In this document: one piece after another, positions 36,478 to 45,552 of the stretch
Position numbering within the stretch: position 1 is the stretch's first letter
How the letters are laid out: each line of letters opens with the position of its first letter
Source of the DNA: Pedobacter sp. Bi126
Lineage (GTDB): Bacteria; Bacteroidota; Bacteroidia; Sphingobacteriales; Sphingobacteriaceae
Assembly: GCF_918698245.1 (NCBI RefSeq)
Contig: NZ_CAKKMS010000008.1
Coordinates: 62,001-126,000 of the forward strand
Reading direction: 5' to 3'
DNA: 64,000 nt
Notes under the pieces: generated by a model
Databases searched by the model: none
Told to the model about the DNA's origin: nothing
What the model saw: the letters and a program-made list of their open reading frames with translations, nothing else
Program-made: the position numbers and the translations under genes

Positions 36478-37950
36478 ATGCTTAAGCAACACTTACAACA
36501 AAAATTATTACAAAAGTTATCACCGCAACAAATACAGTTTATTAAACTGTTGCAGGTGCCAACCGTTGCTTTAGATACCCGTGTAAAAGAAGAACTTGAA
36601 GAAAACCCAGCGCTTGAAGACCCAAGCTTAATGACTCAGGATGAGCCAAAGAGTGAATATGATGATCTGAATGACGGGCCCGAAGATTACGAACAATCAT
36701 CAGAAGATACCAGCATGGATGAATTTAATGTAGATGATTATTTACAGGACGATTCTACCAACGATTATAGCACCAACTATAATAATGGCGATGACGATGA
36801 AGAGAAAAAAGAAACTCCAATTGCCATTGAAAGTACTTTTTTTGAAAGTTTACAGGAGCAATTAGACCTTATTCCATTATCCGATCAGGATTTCATTATT
36901 GGTAAACAGATTATCGGGAGTTTAGATGATGATGGTTATTTACGCCGTCCGCTGGGCTCCATGATTGATGACCTTGCCTTTTCTCAGAATGTTATGGTTG
37001 AGGAAGAGGATGTACTGGAAATGTTAAAACTGATTCAAAGTTTCGACCCTCCAGGCATTGGTGCAAGAGACCTGAAAGAATGTTTGTTGATCCAGTTAAA
37101 AAGGAAAGACCCGAACAATCCGATTATAGTAAAAGCAATGAATGTTGTAGAAAACTATCTGGATGAGTTTACGCGTAAACATTACGATAAATTAGAAAAA
37201 AGCTTAGGTTTAGATAGTGAAGAACTTAAAGAGGTTGTAAACGAAATTTTGCGTTTAAACCCAAAACCAGGTGATGCCAATCAGGTTACCACCAAACAAA
37301 TGCAGATTATTCCTGATTTCCATATCAGTAATAATGATGGCGTATTGATTTTGACGCTAAATTCGAAAAATGCACCAGAACTAAAGGTAAGCAGATCTTA
37401 CCAGGAGATGTTTGAGCATTACGACAAAGCTTCATCAAAAGATAAAAAGCTGAAAGAGGCCGTGCAGTTTGTGAAGCAAAAATTAGACTCCGCCCGATGG
37501 TTTATCGATGCGATTAAACAAAGACAACAAACTTTGTTAAAAACCATGAATGCCATTATGCACTACCAATATGAATATTTTTTAACAGCCGATGAGCGTA
37601 AAATGCGCCCAATGATCTTAAAAGATATTGCCGATAAAATTGATATGGATATTTCAACCGTATCAAGGGTGGCAAATTCTAAATACGTGCAGACTGAATT
37701 TGGTACTTTCTTATTAAAATCATTCTTCTCAGAAGCAATACAAACCGAAAATGGTGAAGAAGTTTCGAATAAAGAGGTTAAAAAAATATTGGAAGACTGT
37801 ATTGGGAACGAAGATAAACGCAAACCTTTGGCTGATGAAAAATTAACCGAAATTTTAAAAGATAGAGGTTATAACATTGCCCGAAGAACCGTTGCAAAAT
37901 ATCGTGAACAAATGAATATTCCGGTAGCAAGGCTAAGAAAAGAACTTTAG
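36478..37950 (+). CDS. rpoN: RNA polymerase sigma-54 factor
   Basis: A 490-residue sigma factor. The N-terminal Gln/Leu-rich activator region (MLKQHLQQKLLQKLSPQQIQ) is followed by a long acidic linker (about 55-110), the core-binding domain, the helix-turn-helix (about 370-410) and the C-terminal RpoN box ARRTVAKYRE near residue 480. ATG 36478 is preferred because a -7 element covers the upstream frame. No bEBP or modulation gene is adjacent. Confidence 0.95.
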   Translation: MLKQHLQQKLLQKLSPQQIQFIKLLQVPTVALDTRVKEELEENPALEDPSLMTQDEPKSEYDDLNDGPEDYEQSSEDTSMDEFNVDDYLQDDSTNDYSTNYNNGDDDEEKKETPIAIESTFFESLQEQLDLIPLSDQDFIIGKQIIGSLDDDGYLRRPLGSMIDDLAFSQNVMVEEEDVLEMLKLIQSFDPPGIGARDLKECLLIQLKRKDPNNPIIVKAMNVVENYLDEFTRKHYDKLEKSLGLDSEELKEVVNEILRLNPKPGDANQVTTKQMQIIPDFHISNNDGVLILTLNSKNAPELKVSRSYQEMFEHYDKASSKDKKLKEAVQFVKQKLDSARWFIDAIKQRQQTLLKTMNAIMHYQYEYFLTADERKMRPMILKDIADKIDMDISTVSRVANSKYVQTEFGTFLLKSFFSEAIQTENGEEVSNKEVKKILEDCIGNEDKRKPLADEKLTEILKDRGYNIARRTVAKYREQMNIPVARLRKEL

Positions 37951-37954
37951 CCAG

Positions 37955-38023
37955 TTGGCAGTTATCTGTTTACAATTCAAGTTTACAGTTACTTATTTAA
38001 ATTATTGAATTGTAAATTGCCAA
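37955..38023 (+). terminator. Long hairpin after rpoN
   Basis: TTTACAATTCAA (37969-37980) is exactly complementary to 38005-38016. The outer words TTGGCA (37955-37960) and TGCCAA (38018-38023) also pair. It probably ends rpoN transcripts, though no clear T-run follows. Confidence 0.55.
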
Positions 38024-38072
38024 AGAAAGCGTTGCGAGCCAAATATAACTAGTGTATTTATTGTGACTGGGA

Positions 38073-38213
38073 AATGAACAGTTCTGTGTGCTTGGCCGTC
38101 TGCAGTCCTGCCATTCGCTATAGTCCCGATGAAACCTGTGAAACAAGCAAGCACACCATAAAAAGCGAAAAATAGTGCTTAAATCGGGAGCTGCCGCTGC
38201 TGTCAGGTTTAAA
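38073..38213 (-). repeat. Dispersed repeat, copy B
   Basis: Read on the minus strand it repeats copy A (1651-1775), including more than 40 identical bases over ATGGTGTGCTTGCTTGTTTC and beyond, and the GCAGGACTG end. It also shares the GAACTGTTCAT edge with copy C. It lies in the gene-free stretch 37951-38415. Confidence 0.75.
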
Positions 38214-38260
38214 CACAAAGTTGGTGCACCCTGCAACCTCAAAAATGAAAAACTGCCCTA

Positions 38261-38375
38261 GCCATTTAGCCCCGGTTGCAGCGCTACCCTGCAGCGAGGA
38301 GGTACGACGAAGCGAAGCGTAAAAGCGAAAGACGGGAGGAAACTTCCTGTTCTATACAGGTTTTGCGCTCCGATT
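38261..38375 (+). repeat. GC-rich intergenic repeat
   Basis: Next to copy B lies CTAGCCATTTAGCCCCGGTT..., with GCAGCGAGGAGGTACGACGA and GACGGGAG inside. It is much richer in GC than the surroundings. I recognise the style as a common Sphingobacteriaceae intergenic element from memory only; there is no second copy in this window. Confidence 0.4.
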
Positions 38376-38415
38376 TACAAGCTGAATATTTTGCAGAAGC
38401 CTAAACACCAGCATG

Positions 38416-39426
38416 TTACCACATTTTAATATACGATGGCACCTTATAGATATTATTCAACAATAGGCCCAATACAATTTCATGGCTGCCGTTACTCACC
38501 TGATTTAATTGTGAAGTGGTAAAATCGTACGAATAAGTTAAATTAACCATTTTCCCAACATTGAAACCTGCCATTGCTGCAAACGAATCATCTTTACGAT
38601 AACTCCCTCCTAACCATATTTTGTCTTTAAAAGCCAGTTTAAGGTTTAAATCAACAGAAACCGGTGCAGGTGATACGTATTTTACCATCACCGATGGTAT
38701 TGCAGCAATTTCATCATCAAAGAAAAACTTATATCCTGCCGTAGCAAAATAATGTGGTGCCTCTTTGCCTAAATTATAACTATTATCGCCGGTGAAGCTT
38801 AATTTTTGTGGTAAAATCTGCTGTACCGATAAACCGGCAAACAACCTTGCGCCATATAACCATAAACCAATACTCAAATCGGGTTTCACCTGGTTAATCA
38901 GCGCCCTGTTCATAATCGGATCTATTGGTGTGTCGAAAGTAAGTGCATTTACATCTAACGAAATACTCGAAATGCCCGCAGCAACACCTGCCGAAAGATT
39001 AAAATTATTACTCAATTGAAGATGGTAAGCGTAAGTAACGTTTGCGTCCAGTCTTTTTATTGGGCCAGTTTTATCCAACACGGCCGTTACCCCCATTCCA
39101 TGATGCGATGGCGACGACATGTAGTTTTGCATATAATTACGGTCCATCGGATTACCTGTTTGCTCGGGGAAAGAAGTTAGCGCATTACTCCACAATTGAT
39201 TATCGCCCAATGCCCAATGTGCCGATACAAATGAAGTTTGAGGCGCATCGGTAATACCTGACCATTGTTTACGGTAACCGGCTTTAAAATCAACGTAATT
39301 TTCAATTCCTGAGAGCGCCGGATTTAGCAGATACTGATTAAAAATGTATTGGGTATACTGTGGCTTTTGTTGTGCAAACCCCTTAAATGTTGCAAAAAGT
39401 GCAAATATGATGATGAGCTTCTTCAA
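38416..39426 (-). CDS. PorP/SprF type IX secretion membrane protein
   Basis: A 336-residue outer-membrane protein with a signal peptide (1-18, GFAQ) and the PorP/SprF pattern QYTQYIFNQYLLNPALSG. SprF-type proteins accompany large adhesins such as SprB in gliding and surface display. It begins one base after the stop of the giant protein gene, so the pair is cotranscribed. It probably helps export that partner. Confidence 0.9.
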   Translation of the reverse strand: MKKLIIIFALFATFKGFAQQKPQYTQYIFNQYLLNPALSGIENYVDFKAGYRKQWSGITDAPQTSFVSAHWALGDNQLWSNALTSFPEQTGNPMDRNYMQNYMSSPSHHGMGVTAVLDKTGPIKRLDANVTYAYHLQLSNNFNLSAGVAAGISSISLDVNALTFDTPIDPIMNRALINQVKPDLSIGLWLYGARLFAGLSVQQILPQKLSFTGDNSYNLGKEAPHYFATAGYKFFFDDEIAAIPSVMVKYVSPAPVSVDLNLKLAFKDKIWLGGSYRKDDSFAAMAGFNVGKMVNLTYSYDFTTSQLNQVSNGSHEIVLGLLLNNIYKVPSYIKMW

Positions 39427-39427
39427 T

Positions 39428-42400
39428 TTATCTGATTATAGTGAGCGGGCCAGTTATTGTTTTTCGTCCGTTACGCGGGTTGATAATATAATAATAAACA
39501 CCTACCGGAAGCGGTTCATTTCGGTAATTCCCATCAAAAGGAATTTTATATCCAGTGCTAAAAAATACCCTGTTTCCATTTCTGTTAAAAATTTCGACGG
39601 TAGCATTTGGATAAGAGTCTAAATATTTAATGATCCAGGTATCGTTTACATTATCGCCATTTGGCGTAAAGGTATTAGGTGGATTTAATACTTGCAAAAC
39701 TTTTACCAATACCGTCGATGTTGTGGCGCATCCGTCAGGCTGTGTGGTTGCTGTAAGCGTATACTCAGTATCGTTATCTGGTGATGCAATTGGATTTAAT
39801 ACATCCGTTTTATTCAAACCTGTTGCAGGCGACCAATTATATTTCAAATTAGTACCTTCTGCAGTGGCGGGGATCTCGATCTGTCCGCCTGCCAGGATAT
39901 AAATTAATGTACCTGCATTGGCCACAGGAGATTTATATACCTCAATTGTATTGGCAATGGAACTAGGACAACCATTACTCCCCGTAAATGTATAAGTGAT
40001 GGTATGCGGCCCAAGCCCTGCAATTTTCGGATTAAAAGTACCATCTTCCTTTATGCCATCTCCAGAATATTTGCCATCACCTCCGGTCACCTCTTCTTCA
40101 GCTTTCTGTTTTGCCTGTGTAATTAAAACGGTGCCATCGGCCTCGCAAACCGGAGCCATATCATCAAACACCAATTGTGGTACTGGTTTTAAGATAAGTG
40201 TTTTATCCGAAAATTTAGAACAATTTTCTCCTGAATAAGCCACAAGCCTGATGTTGAATGTACGATCTGCGGTGCCACCAAAACTGTCGTACTTAAGAAC
40301 AAAAACTTCGTTATTATCCGGATAAGGGATTGTTTTATAAATGGAAGTTTCCCTACCAAAATCTCTGTAAATCTCGATTTTTGTAATGTTGCCTGTAAAT
40401 ACAGTAGACATATTTTTGATCATGATATCCTCGCTCACACAGCTATGGTCGTTAATAATTTCAAAATCTGCTGTTTTAACATCACCGTTAACGGTAAACT
40501 GTTTTGGCCTAAAGCTTTCGCAACCATCCGGGTTCTTCACAATCAGCGTTACATTATAATTTCCTGTGGCTGTCGGCGTAAAAGCACCATCGACACCCGT
40601 TGTAGTGGCTATTACATTATTGTTATTATCCATGTATTGCCATACAAAAGTTAAACCGGTTGTACTTCCGTCTGCATTCTTGGAGGTATTTTTAAATCTG
40701 GCCACGCCATCGGCTAAACAAAAATCAGGAAGTTCGAAATCAGCAGATTGTGGATCAATTACGGTTACAATTTTACTTTTCACTAAACTTACACATCCTT
40801 TATCACTTTCTGTCGTTAGTGTAATGGTATAAGAACCAATAGCACCGTATTGATGGATGGGGTGCTGTTCAGTAGAAGGCGTACTTCCATCCCCAAAATC
40901 CCAGGTCCACTTCACAATAGTTCCGGGGCTTTCAATCGTTGATTTTTCGGTTAAAATTATCGGTCTGCCTACACATAAACCTTTCACATCAAAATCGGAT
41001 ACAGGCTGAGGATTAATCACGATTGGAAATGCGGAAGATGTTCCTGAACATTTCGAATCTGTTGTAGCGGTTAAAACTACATTATAAGCACCTGGGCGAT
41101 CGTAAACATGAATAGGGTTCTGTTCAGTAGATGTTTTTTCGTCACCAAAATCCCATAACCATTGTGTAATGCTCCTCGAATTTGAATTGGATGCACTTGT
41201 GTCGGTAAATTGAACACCATTGGATTGGCAACCAGTGGCTGGTAATTCGAATGCCGCTGTAGGTTGATTATCAACTGAAAAATCAATGATCAATTCTTCT
41301 GTATTACCACAATTATCTGCGTTGGGCTTAGTGGCAATTACTTTAAACTGATAATCGCCAGGATTGGGATAATTCAGGTCGTTAGGATACTTATAAGTGT
41401 AATACGTATTATTATCATTTGGCCTCGTAAAGGTCTTTATTGCCACCGGATTATCATCCGTAAAGTTTGCCGCTCCCTCAATCACCCAATCTATTTTAAT
41501 GGCCTGATAGGGCAAGTTTATAGTTAAACTGATGGGCTCCCCTAAACAACCGCTGCTAATGGGTTGTCCCGTAACCATACTGGTAGGCTGAAAAGTAAAG
41601 TTCTGAATATTTGCACCAGCTAAGTACGCATAAGATTCTACCGGCCCATAACCGTATGAAATCGCCGAAAAACCACCTGCTGCAGATAATCTGTGCTGGG
41701 GCTGCGTATTGGTTACATCAATTACAGCATAACTAAAAGTGTTATCAATAGCTATAAAATTATTCACCGGATTCCCATCCAGTCTGAACGAAGCTATATC
41801 TGCTGTTTTAATAATTACATTCAGGTAGTATTTCAAGATCTGGGTAGGCACTCCTACTGATCCCAAATCCGAGAAAACCGTAATATTATTTAGTGTCTGC
41901 TCTACAGGATTAAGCACCGTTATTTCAGGGTCACCCGGAAATTGATATTGGTTGGTATTGCTGCCATTGTTTAGATTACAAGTTTGAGAAGTCTGGTATT
42001 GTGCCACAGCAATTGGTTTAGAACCAGAAATTACATTTGCTGAAGTAGAGAAAAAGGTAACTACCACTCCCTTATTATATGGATTAGAAAGCGGGGTTCC
42101 ATTGGCGCTAGTAGTACTCCCATTAACGGTTAATATAGTATTATCGTCAGCTACAATTATCCTCACAATATCGGTATTACCATGAAGTGTATTATAAAAA
42201 GGTGCAGTTACAAAATTTTTTCCCCATGCAGAAACTGGAAAAACCTGCTGATACAGGTTATCGCCACCACCCGGATTGCGGCTATTACCTTCATTGCAAA
42301 ATGCTGCCCAGGTATTACCTGTAAATACGGCTACAGGATTACAGTTTAAGGCTTTAATGTGGCTTCCTGTTAAATCACCAACTGATTGATATTGATAAAC

Positions 42401-42985
42401 ATCCCCACTATCCAACTTAATGGTAAATGTCGTATTTGCCGCCCTTCCCCCATATCTCTCGTTTTGTTTAGGGGTAATTTCGACATCTGTATTATCAACC
42501 GTCGCCACAATTGTAAATTGTGAAAAGCCTTGTTGATTTCCATGGTTTTCATAGCTAAAAGCATAATATTCTTGTCCTAAAGTATTGGTAGGCAATACTA
42601 AAGTACCTCCCGTACGGGCATTATTAGAAATAATGCTATACAATGATATTGCTTTAGTGGTAACCACGTGAATGGCTTTATTGGATTCTATTAAATTGGA
42701 GCTACTCATTAATACTGCATAATCATTTGGATTGATCACAAATGGTAAACAGGTATTGGCAGGTACTGTAGCGCCTGCCGGAGAAATTAAAGTATTACCG
42801 ACATAAACTTTATATTCAGTAGCCTGATCTGCAGATAAAAATAAGGTTAACCTTGACCTATCCCCATCGATATGGCCGGCATAAGGAACATAAAAATCTT
42901 TTCCCTTATTTGATGTGTTTTGAGCAAAAGATAAAGATGTTGCAAAAAGCAAGATAAGCAAAACCAATAACCAATGCCTGCTCAT
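39428..42985 (-). CDS. Giant secreted protein: IgGFc-binding-like, PKD and gliding-type C-terminal domains
   Basis: An 1185-residue cell-surface protein. After the signal peptide (1-21) comes an N-terminal domain (about 25-450) resembling the IgGFc-binding N-terminal domain. At least two PKD repeats follow (WLWDFGDEKTS and WTWDFGDGSTP, near residues 590-760), then further beta-sandwich segments. The C-terminus (NTFTPNGDNVNDTW...VGVYYYII) is the gliding-motility-associated C-terminal domain that marks type IX secretion cargo. It is cotranscribed with the downstream PorP/SprF gene. Confidence 0.9.
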   Translation of the reverse strand: MSRHWLLVLLILLFATSLSFAQNTSNKGKDFYVPYAGHIDGDRSRLTLFLSADQATEYKVYVGNTLISPAGATVPANTCLPFVINPNDYAVLMSSSNLIESNKAIHVVTTKAISLYSIISNNARTGGTLVLPTNTLGQEYYAFSYENHGNQQGFSQFTIVATVDNTDVEITPKQNERYGGRAANTTFTIKLDSGDVYQYQSVGDLTGSHIKALNCNPVAVFTGNTWAAFCNEGNSRNPGGGDNLYQQVFPVSAWGKNFVTAPFYNTLHGNTDIVRIIVADDNTILTVNGSTTSANGTPLSNPYNKGVVVTFFSTSANVISGSKPIAVAQYQTSQTCNLNNGSNTNQYQFPGDPEITVLNPVEQTLNNITVFSDLGSVGVPTQILKYYLNVIIKTADIASFRLDGNPVNNFIAIDNTFSYAVIDVTNTQPQHRLSAAGGFSAISYGYGPVESYAYLAGANIQNFTFQPTSMVTGQPISSGCLGEPISLTINLPYQAIKIDWVIEGAANFTDDNPVAIKTFTRPNDNNTYYTYKYPNDLNYPNPGDYQFKVIATKPNADNCGNTEELIIDFSVDNQPTAAFELPATGCQSNGVQFTDTSASNSNSRSITQWLWDFGDEKTSTEQNPIHVYDRPGAYNVVLTATTDSKCSGTSSAFPIVINPQPVSDFDVKGLCVGRPIILTEKSTIESPGTIVKWTWDFGDGSTPSTEQHPIHQYGAIGSYTITLTTESDKGCVSLVKSKIVTVIDPQSADFELPDFCLADGVARFKNTSKNADGSTTGLTFVWQYMDNNNNVIATTTGVDGAFTPTATGNYNVTLIVKNPDGCESFRPKQFTVNGDVKTADFEIINDHSCVSEDIMIKNMSTVFTGNITKIEIYRDFGRETSIYKTIPYPDNNEVFVLKYDSFGGTADRTFNIRLVAYSGENCSKFSDKTLILKPVPQLVFDDMAPVCEADGTVLITQAKQKAEEEVTGGDGKYSGDGIKEDGTFNPKIAGLGPHTITYTFTGSNGCPSSIANTIEVYKSPVANAGTLIYILAGGQIEIPATAEGTNLKYNWSPATGLNKTDVLNPIASPDNDTEYTLTATTQPDGCATTSTVLVKVLQVLNPPNTFTPNGDNVNDTWIIKYLDSYPNATVEIFNRNGNRVFFSTGYKIPFDGNYRNEPLPVGVYYYIINPRNGRKTITGPLTIIR

Positions 42986-43196
42986 TACCTATCAGTTTAA
43001 TTTGAAAACGTTATACATGTTTGTTTGATTAGATATGCAATATACTATTAATCAAATCACAAGAAAAAACAATTGGTAGAATTTTAACAATTTAAGCGGA
43101 AAAAATCACCTTTCGTGTAATAAACCACGGCAGTGGTGTAAAAAAGTTTTACATAAATGTATAATTCTTATGAGAAGAATTAATAAGATAAAACCA

Positions 43197-43220
43197 AAAA
43201 GCCACTATTAAAAGTGGCTA
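43197..43220 (-). terminator. Terminator of the gene at 43233-43445
   Basis: AGCCACT pairs with AGTGGCT around a short A/T loop, and a T-run follows on the minus strand. Confidence 0.65.
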
Positions 43221-43232
43221 AATGATAAAAAT

Positions 43233-43445
43233 TCAGTTACTACCCTGATCTGACTGATCACCGCTACCGTATTTTGCGGAGAAATCTTTGGCTTTTTCGT
43301 CTGCAGCATTATCGTTATGCTCTTCAGGCTCCAGGTTTTCATCTAATCGGTCATTCCAATCATTTATTCCTTTAACCGGATGTTTTGCATTTTTTGCTGT
43401 AAAATCGGATTTTGATTTAGCCAGATCTTGTTTTTGATTTTCCAT
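43233..43445 (-). CDS. Small charged hypothetical protein, 70 aa
   Basis: A soluble, highly charged protein beginning MENQKQDLAKS and ending GSGDQSDQGSN, with no Cys. The frame is open upstream to a TTG at 43502, but the ATG at 43445 is the likely start. It lies 58 bases downstream of tatA on the same strand and could share its transcript. I do not recognise a family. Confidence 0.6.
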   Translation of the reverse strand: MENQKQDLAKSKSDFTAKNAKHPVKGINDWNDRLDENLEPEEHNDNAADEKAKDFSAKYGSGDQSDQGSN

Positions 43446-43502
43446 GTTGGCGTTTATTTTAGTTAAAACAGCGCCACTAACAGAAAGTTTTGTTTGTTGC
43501 AA

Positions 43503-43643
43503 TTATTTAACCGGAGGTTCGTCTTTGGCATCTTTAAATTCTTTCACACTTCTCCCTATTCCCCTCATCAATTCAGGTAATTTTTTGCCACCAAAAATAA
43601 GCAGAATAACCACTCCTATTAAAATAATTTCTATTGCAGACAT
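43503..43643 (-). CDS. tatA: Sec-independent translocase protein TatA, short
   Basis: A 46-residue frame, ATG 43643 to TAA 43503, reads MSAIEIILIGVVILLIFGGK then KLPELMRGIGRSVKEFKDAK. This is the TatA/B pattern: a single membrane helix, FGGKKLPELMRGIG hinge and amphipathic helix, which form the Tat protein-export pore. It is shorter than usual (about 55-90 residues), because the tail after the amphipathic helix is only DEPPVK. TatC is not adjacent. Confidence 0.88.
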   Translation of the reverse strand: MSAIEIILIGVVILLIFGGKKLPELMRGIGRSVKEFKDAKDEPPVK

Positions 43644-43811
43644 ATCTTTATATTTTTCACAATATACGAATAGTTTTATCGGTTAATTTGTTCATTGTTC
43701 ATTAGTTCTTTATGTGCGCAAGAAGATTCTGACCCCAAATATTCGGGACAGGAAGACGGAACTAAAGATACTAATGCTTGCCGCCATCCCCTTAACATCA
43801 ACTGCCTACTG

Positions 43812-44666
43812 TTACACCAACAAAGCATTCAAAGTTCTTGTTTTTATCTTTGGCACCGCTCCATGACGCATAAATTCGGCGAAACCTTTTAACTGTTTGA
43901 TTGATTTAATGGCTTCATATCCTTCATAAGAAGTTCTGATTTTGTTTAGCAACATGGTATCTGTTTTAAACATATCACTTTCAACCAACACCCCTTTATT
44001 CAGAAATTTCTTAATTAATTCGGCCATTTTGCCGTTGGCGTAAAGGTGAAGCGGTAGTTTAAACACGTCATTATTCAGTTTTTCAAAAGCTTCATTAATC
44101 CAAGCCACCTCAGTTTCTGCATTCACCGCTATTTTCCCATCCTTCAACACAATGGAAGTCAAAAACTCGCGGGCACGCTGACGGGAAATTACCCCACCAT
44201 GAATACCGTCACGCAAAGTGTAGTCCAAACGATCGGCACAGAGCCCTGGCAGTGGCTGTTCTAAAATATCAAACGTACCATACAGAATCTGGTTAACATT
44301 GTATCCATAATTCAACAGCACATCAGGCACTTCCGATCTGCATAAAACTTCAGCGAAAACCTTTTCATGATAGTCTTCATCTGTATTGTCGAAAACATAA
44401 TCGCCCACATGAGAAAAAGCGGTATGCGAAATATCGTGTAGCAACCCCGCAATTTGTTCCAGTTCCGAACCACCAAGCATCCTGATCAACATGGTAACTC
44501 CTATGGCATGCTCCAACCGCGAATGGCAGATATCTGGATTGACCAAAAATATAGCACCGCTTTGATGAATTCCGCCTAACCTTTTTAAAGCATCGGTATT
44601 TAACAGATCAGAAAATACCATTGGCAGTTCCATTTTGCCATATAAAAAATCGTTTACCTGGATCAT
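43812..44666 (-). CDS. HD domain phosphohydrolase
   Basis: A 284-residue protein with an HD-type metal site: HSRLEHAIGV (H48, H52 region) and LLHDISHTAFSH. It resembles the small dGTPase/YdhJ-like phosphohydrolase family, which removes phosphates from nucleotides, but the substrate cannot be read here. It is soluble and monocistronic, and diverges from the TetR-AarF pair. Confidence 0.85.
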   Translation of the reverse strand: MIQVNDFLYGKMELPMVFSDLLNTDALKRLGGIHQSGAIFLVNPDICHSRLEHAIGVTMLIRMLGGSELEQIAGLLHDISHTAFSHVGDYVFDNTDEDYHEKVFAEVLCRSEVPDVLLNYGYNVNQILYGTFDILEQPLPGLCADRLDYTLRDGIHGGVISRQRAREFLTSIVLKDGKIAVNAETEVAWINEAFEKLNNDVFKLPLHLYANGKMAELIKKFLNKGVLVESDMFKTDTMLLNKIRTSYEGYEAIKSIKQLKGFAEFMRHGAVPKIKTRTLNALLV

Positions 44667-44891
44667 CTTGCTTTATTTAGTTATAAGGAATAATTAAAAA
44701 CAAAAATACTAATTATTTTAGTTTTTTAATAAAAAAATATCAACAATATAATTTGGAAAAAACTAAAATAATTAGTCAAAAACCAACTTTCAAATATTTT
44801 GAAAGCTATTATTACAATTTCATGATCAACAAAAAACCAACTATAAAAACAAGCCAATAAATTAAACGTTATACTTGTAAAAAACAGGTAT

Positions 44892-45545
44892 ATGGCAACT
44901 GCTCAGCAAATTAGAAAAGCATATTTAGATTATGTTTTAACAAACAATGAAAAACCAAAATCGGTTTATGTTTTTGTGAAAAAGCTTAAAATTGCGGAAG
45001 CCGATTTTTATCAGTTTTTCTCTTCTTTTGAAAGCATTGAAAAAACAATCTGGTTCGAACTTACTTTCGAAACCATTAACAAAATTAAAGAGCAGGAAGT
45101 TTGGCCCCAGTACACAGCTAGGGAAAAAATGCTTTCTTTCTTTTACAGTTACCTCGAAAACCTGAAGAACGAACGCAGTTTTGTAATTTACAGCTTAAAG
45201 AATCACCGTGGTAAATTTTCCACTCCTGATGTACTTGCTGGCGTAAAACCTATTTTCGAAAACTTTGCACAAGAAATTATTGAAGAAGGTTTAGATAGCG
45301 GGGAGCTTGCCGAGCGCCGCTTTCTAAGTAAAAGATACAAAGATGCCTTATGGATCCAGTTTGCATTTATTGTTAATTTTTGGATCAACGATGATAGTGA
45401 AGGTTTCGAAAAAAGCGATGAGGCCATCGAAAAAGGCATTAATGTAACTTTCGATCTTTTTCAGCATTCGCCAATTGATAATTTATTGGAATACGGGAAG
45501 TTTTTAACCAGGAATGGGAAGTTTGCAGAAAAGATGAGGTTTTAA
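44892..45545 (+). CDS. TetR-family regulator
   Basis: A 217-residue protein with a degenerate N-terminal helix-turn-helix (residues about 5-55) and a helical ligand-binding domain. The recognition helix is unusually polar (FVKKLKIAEADFYQFF). It lies 7 bases upstream of the AarF kinase gene, so both are one operon. It may respond to a lipid or quinone-related signal, but this is inference. Confidence 0.78.
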   Translation: MATAQQIRKAYLDYVLTNNEKPKSVYVFVKKLKIAEADFYQFFSSFESIEKTIWFELTFETINKIKEQEVWPQYTAREKMLSFFYSYLENLKNERSFVIYSLKNHRGKFSTPDVLAGVKPIFENFAQEIIEEGLDSGELAERRFLSKRYKDALWIQFAFIVNFWINDDSEGFEKSDEAIEKGINVTFDLFQHSPIDNLLEYGKFLTRNGKFAEKMRF

Positions 45546-45552
45546 ATACCAG

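Noticed and set aside
43695-43892. 65-residue plus-strand frame
   Set aside because: It overlaps the end of the HD phosphohydrolase gene, and its composition is random.
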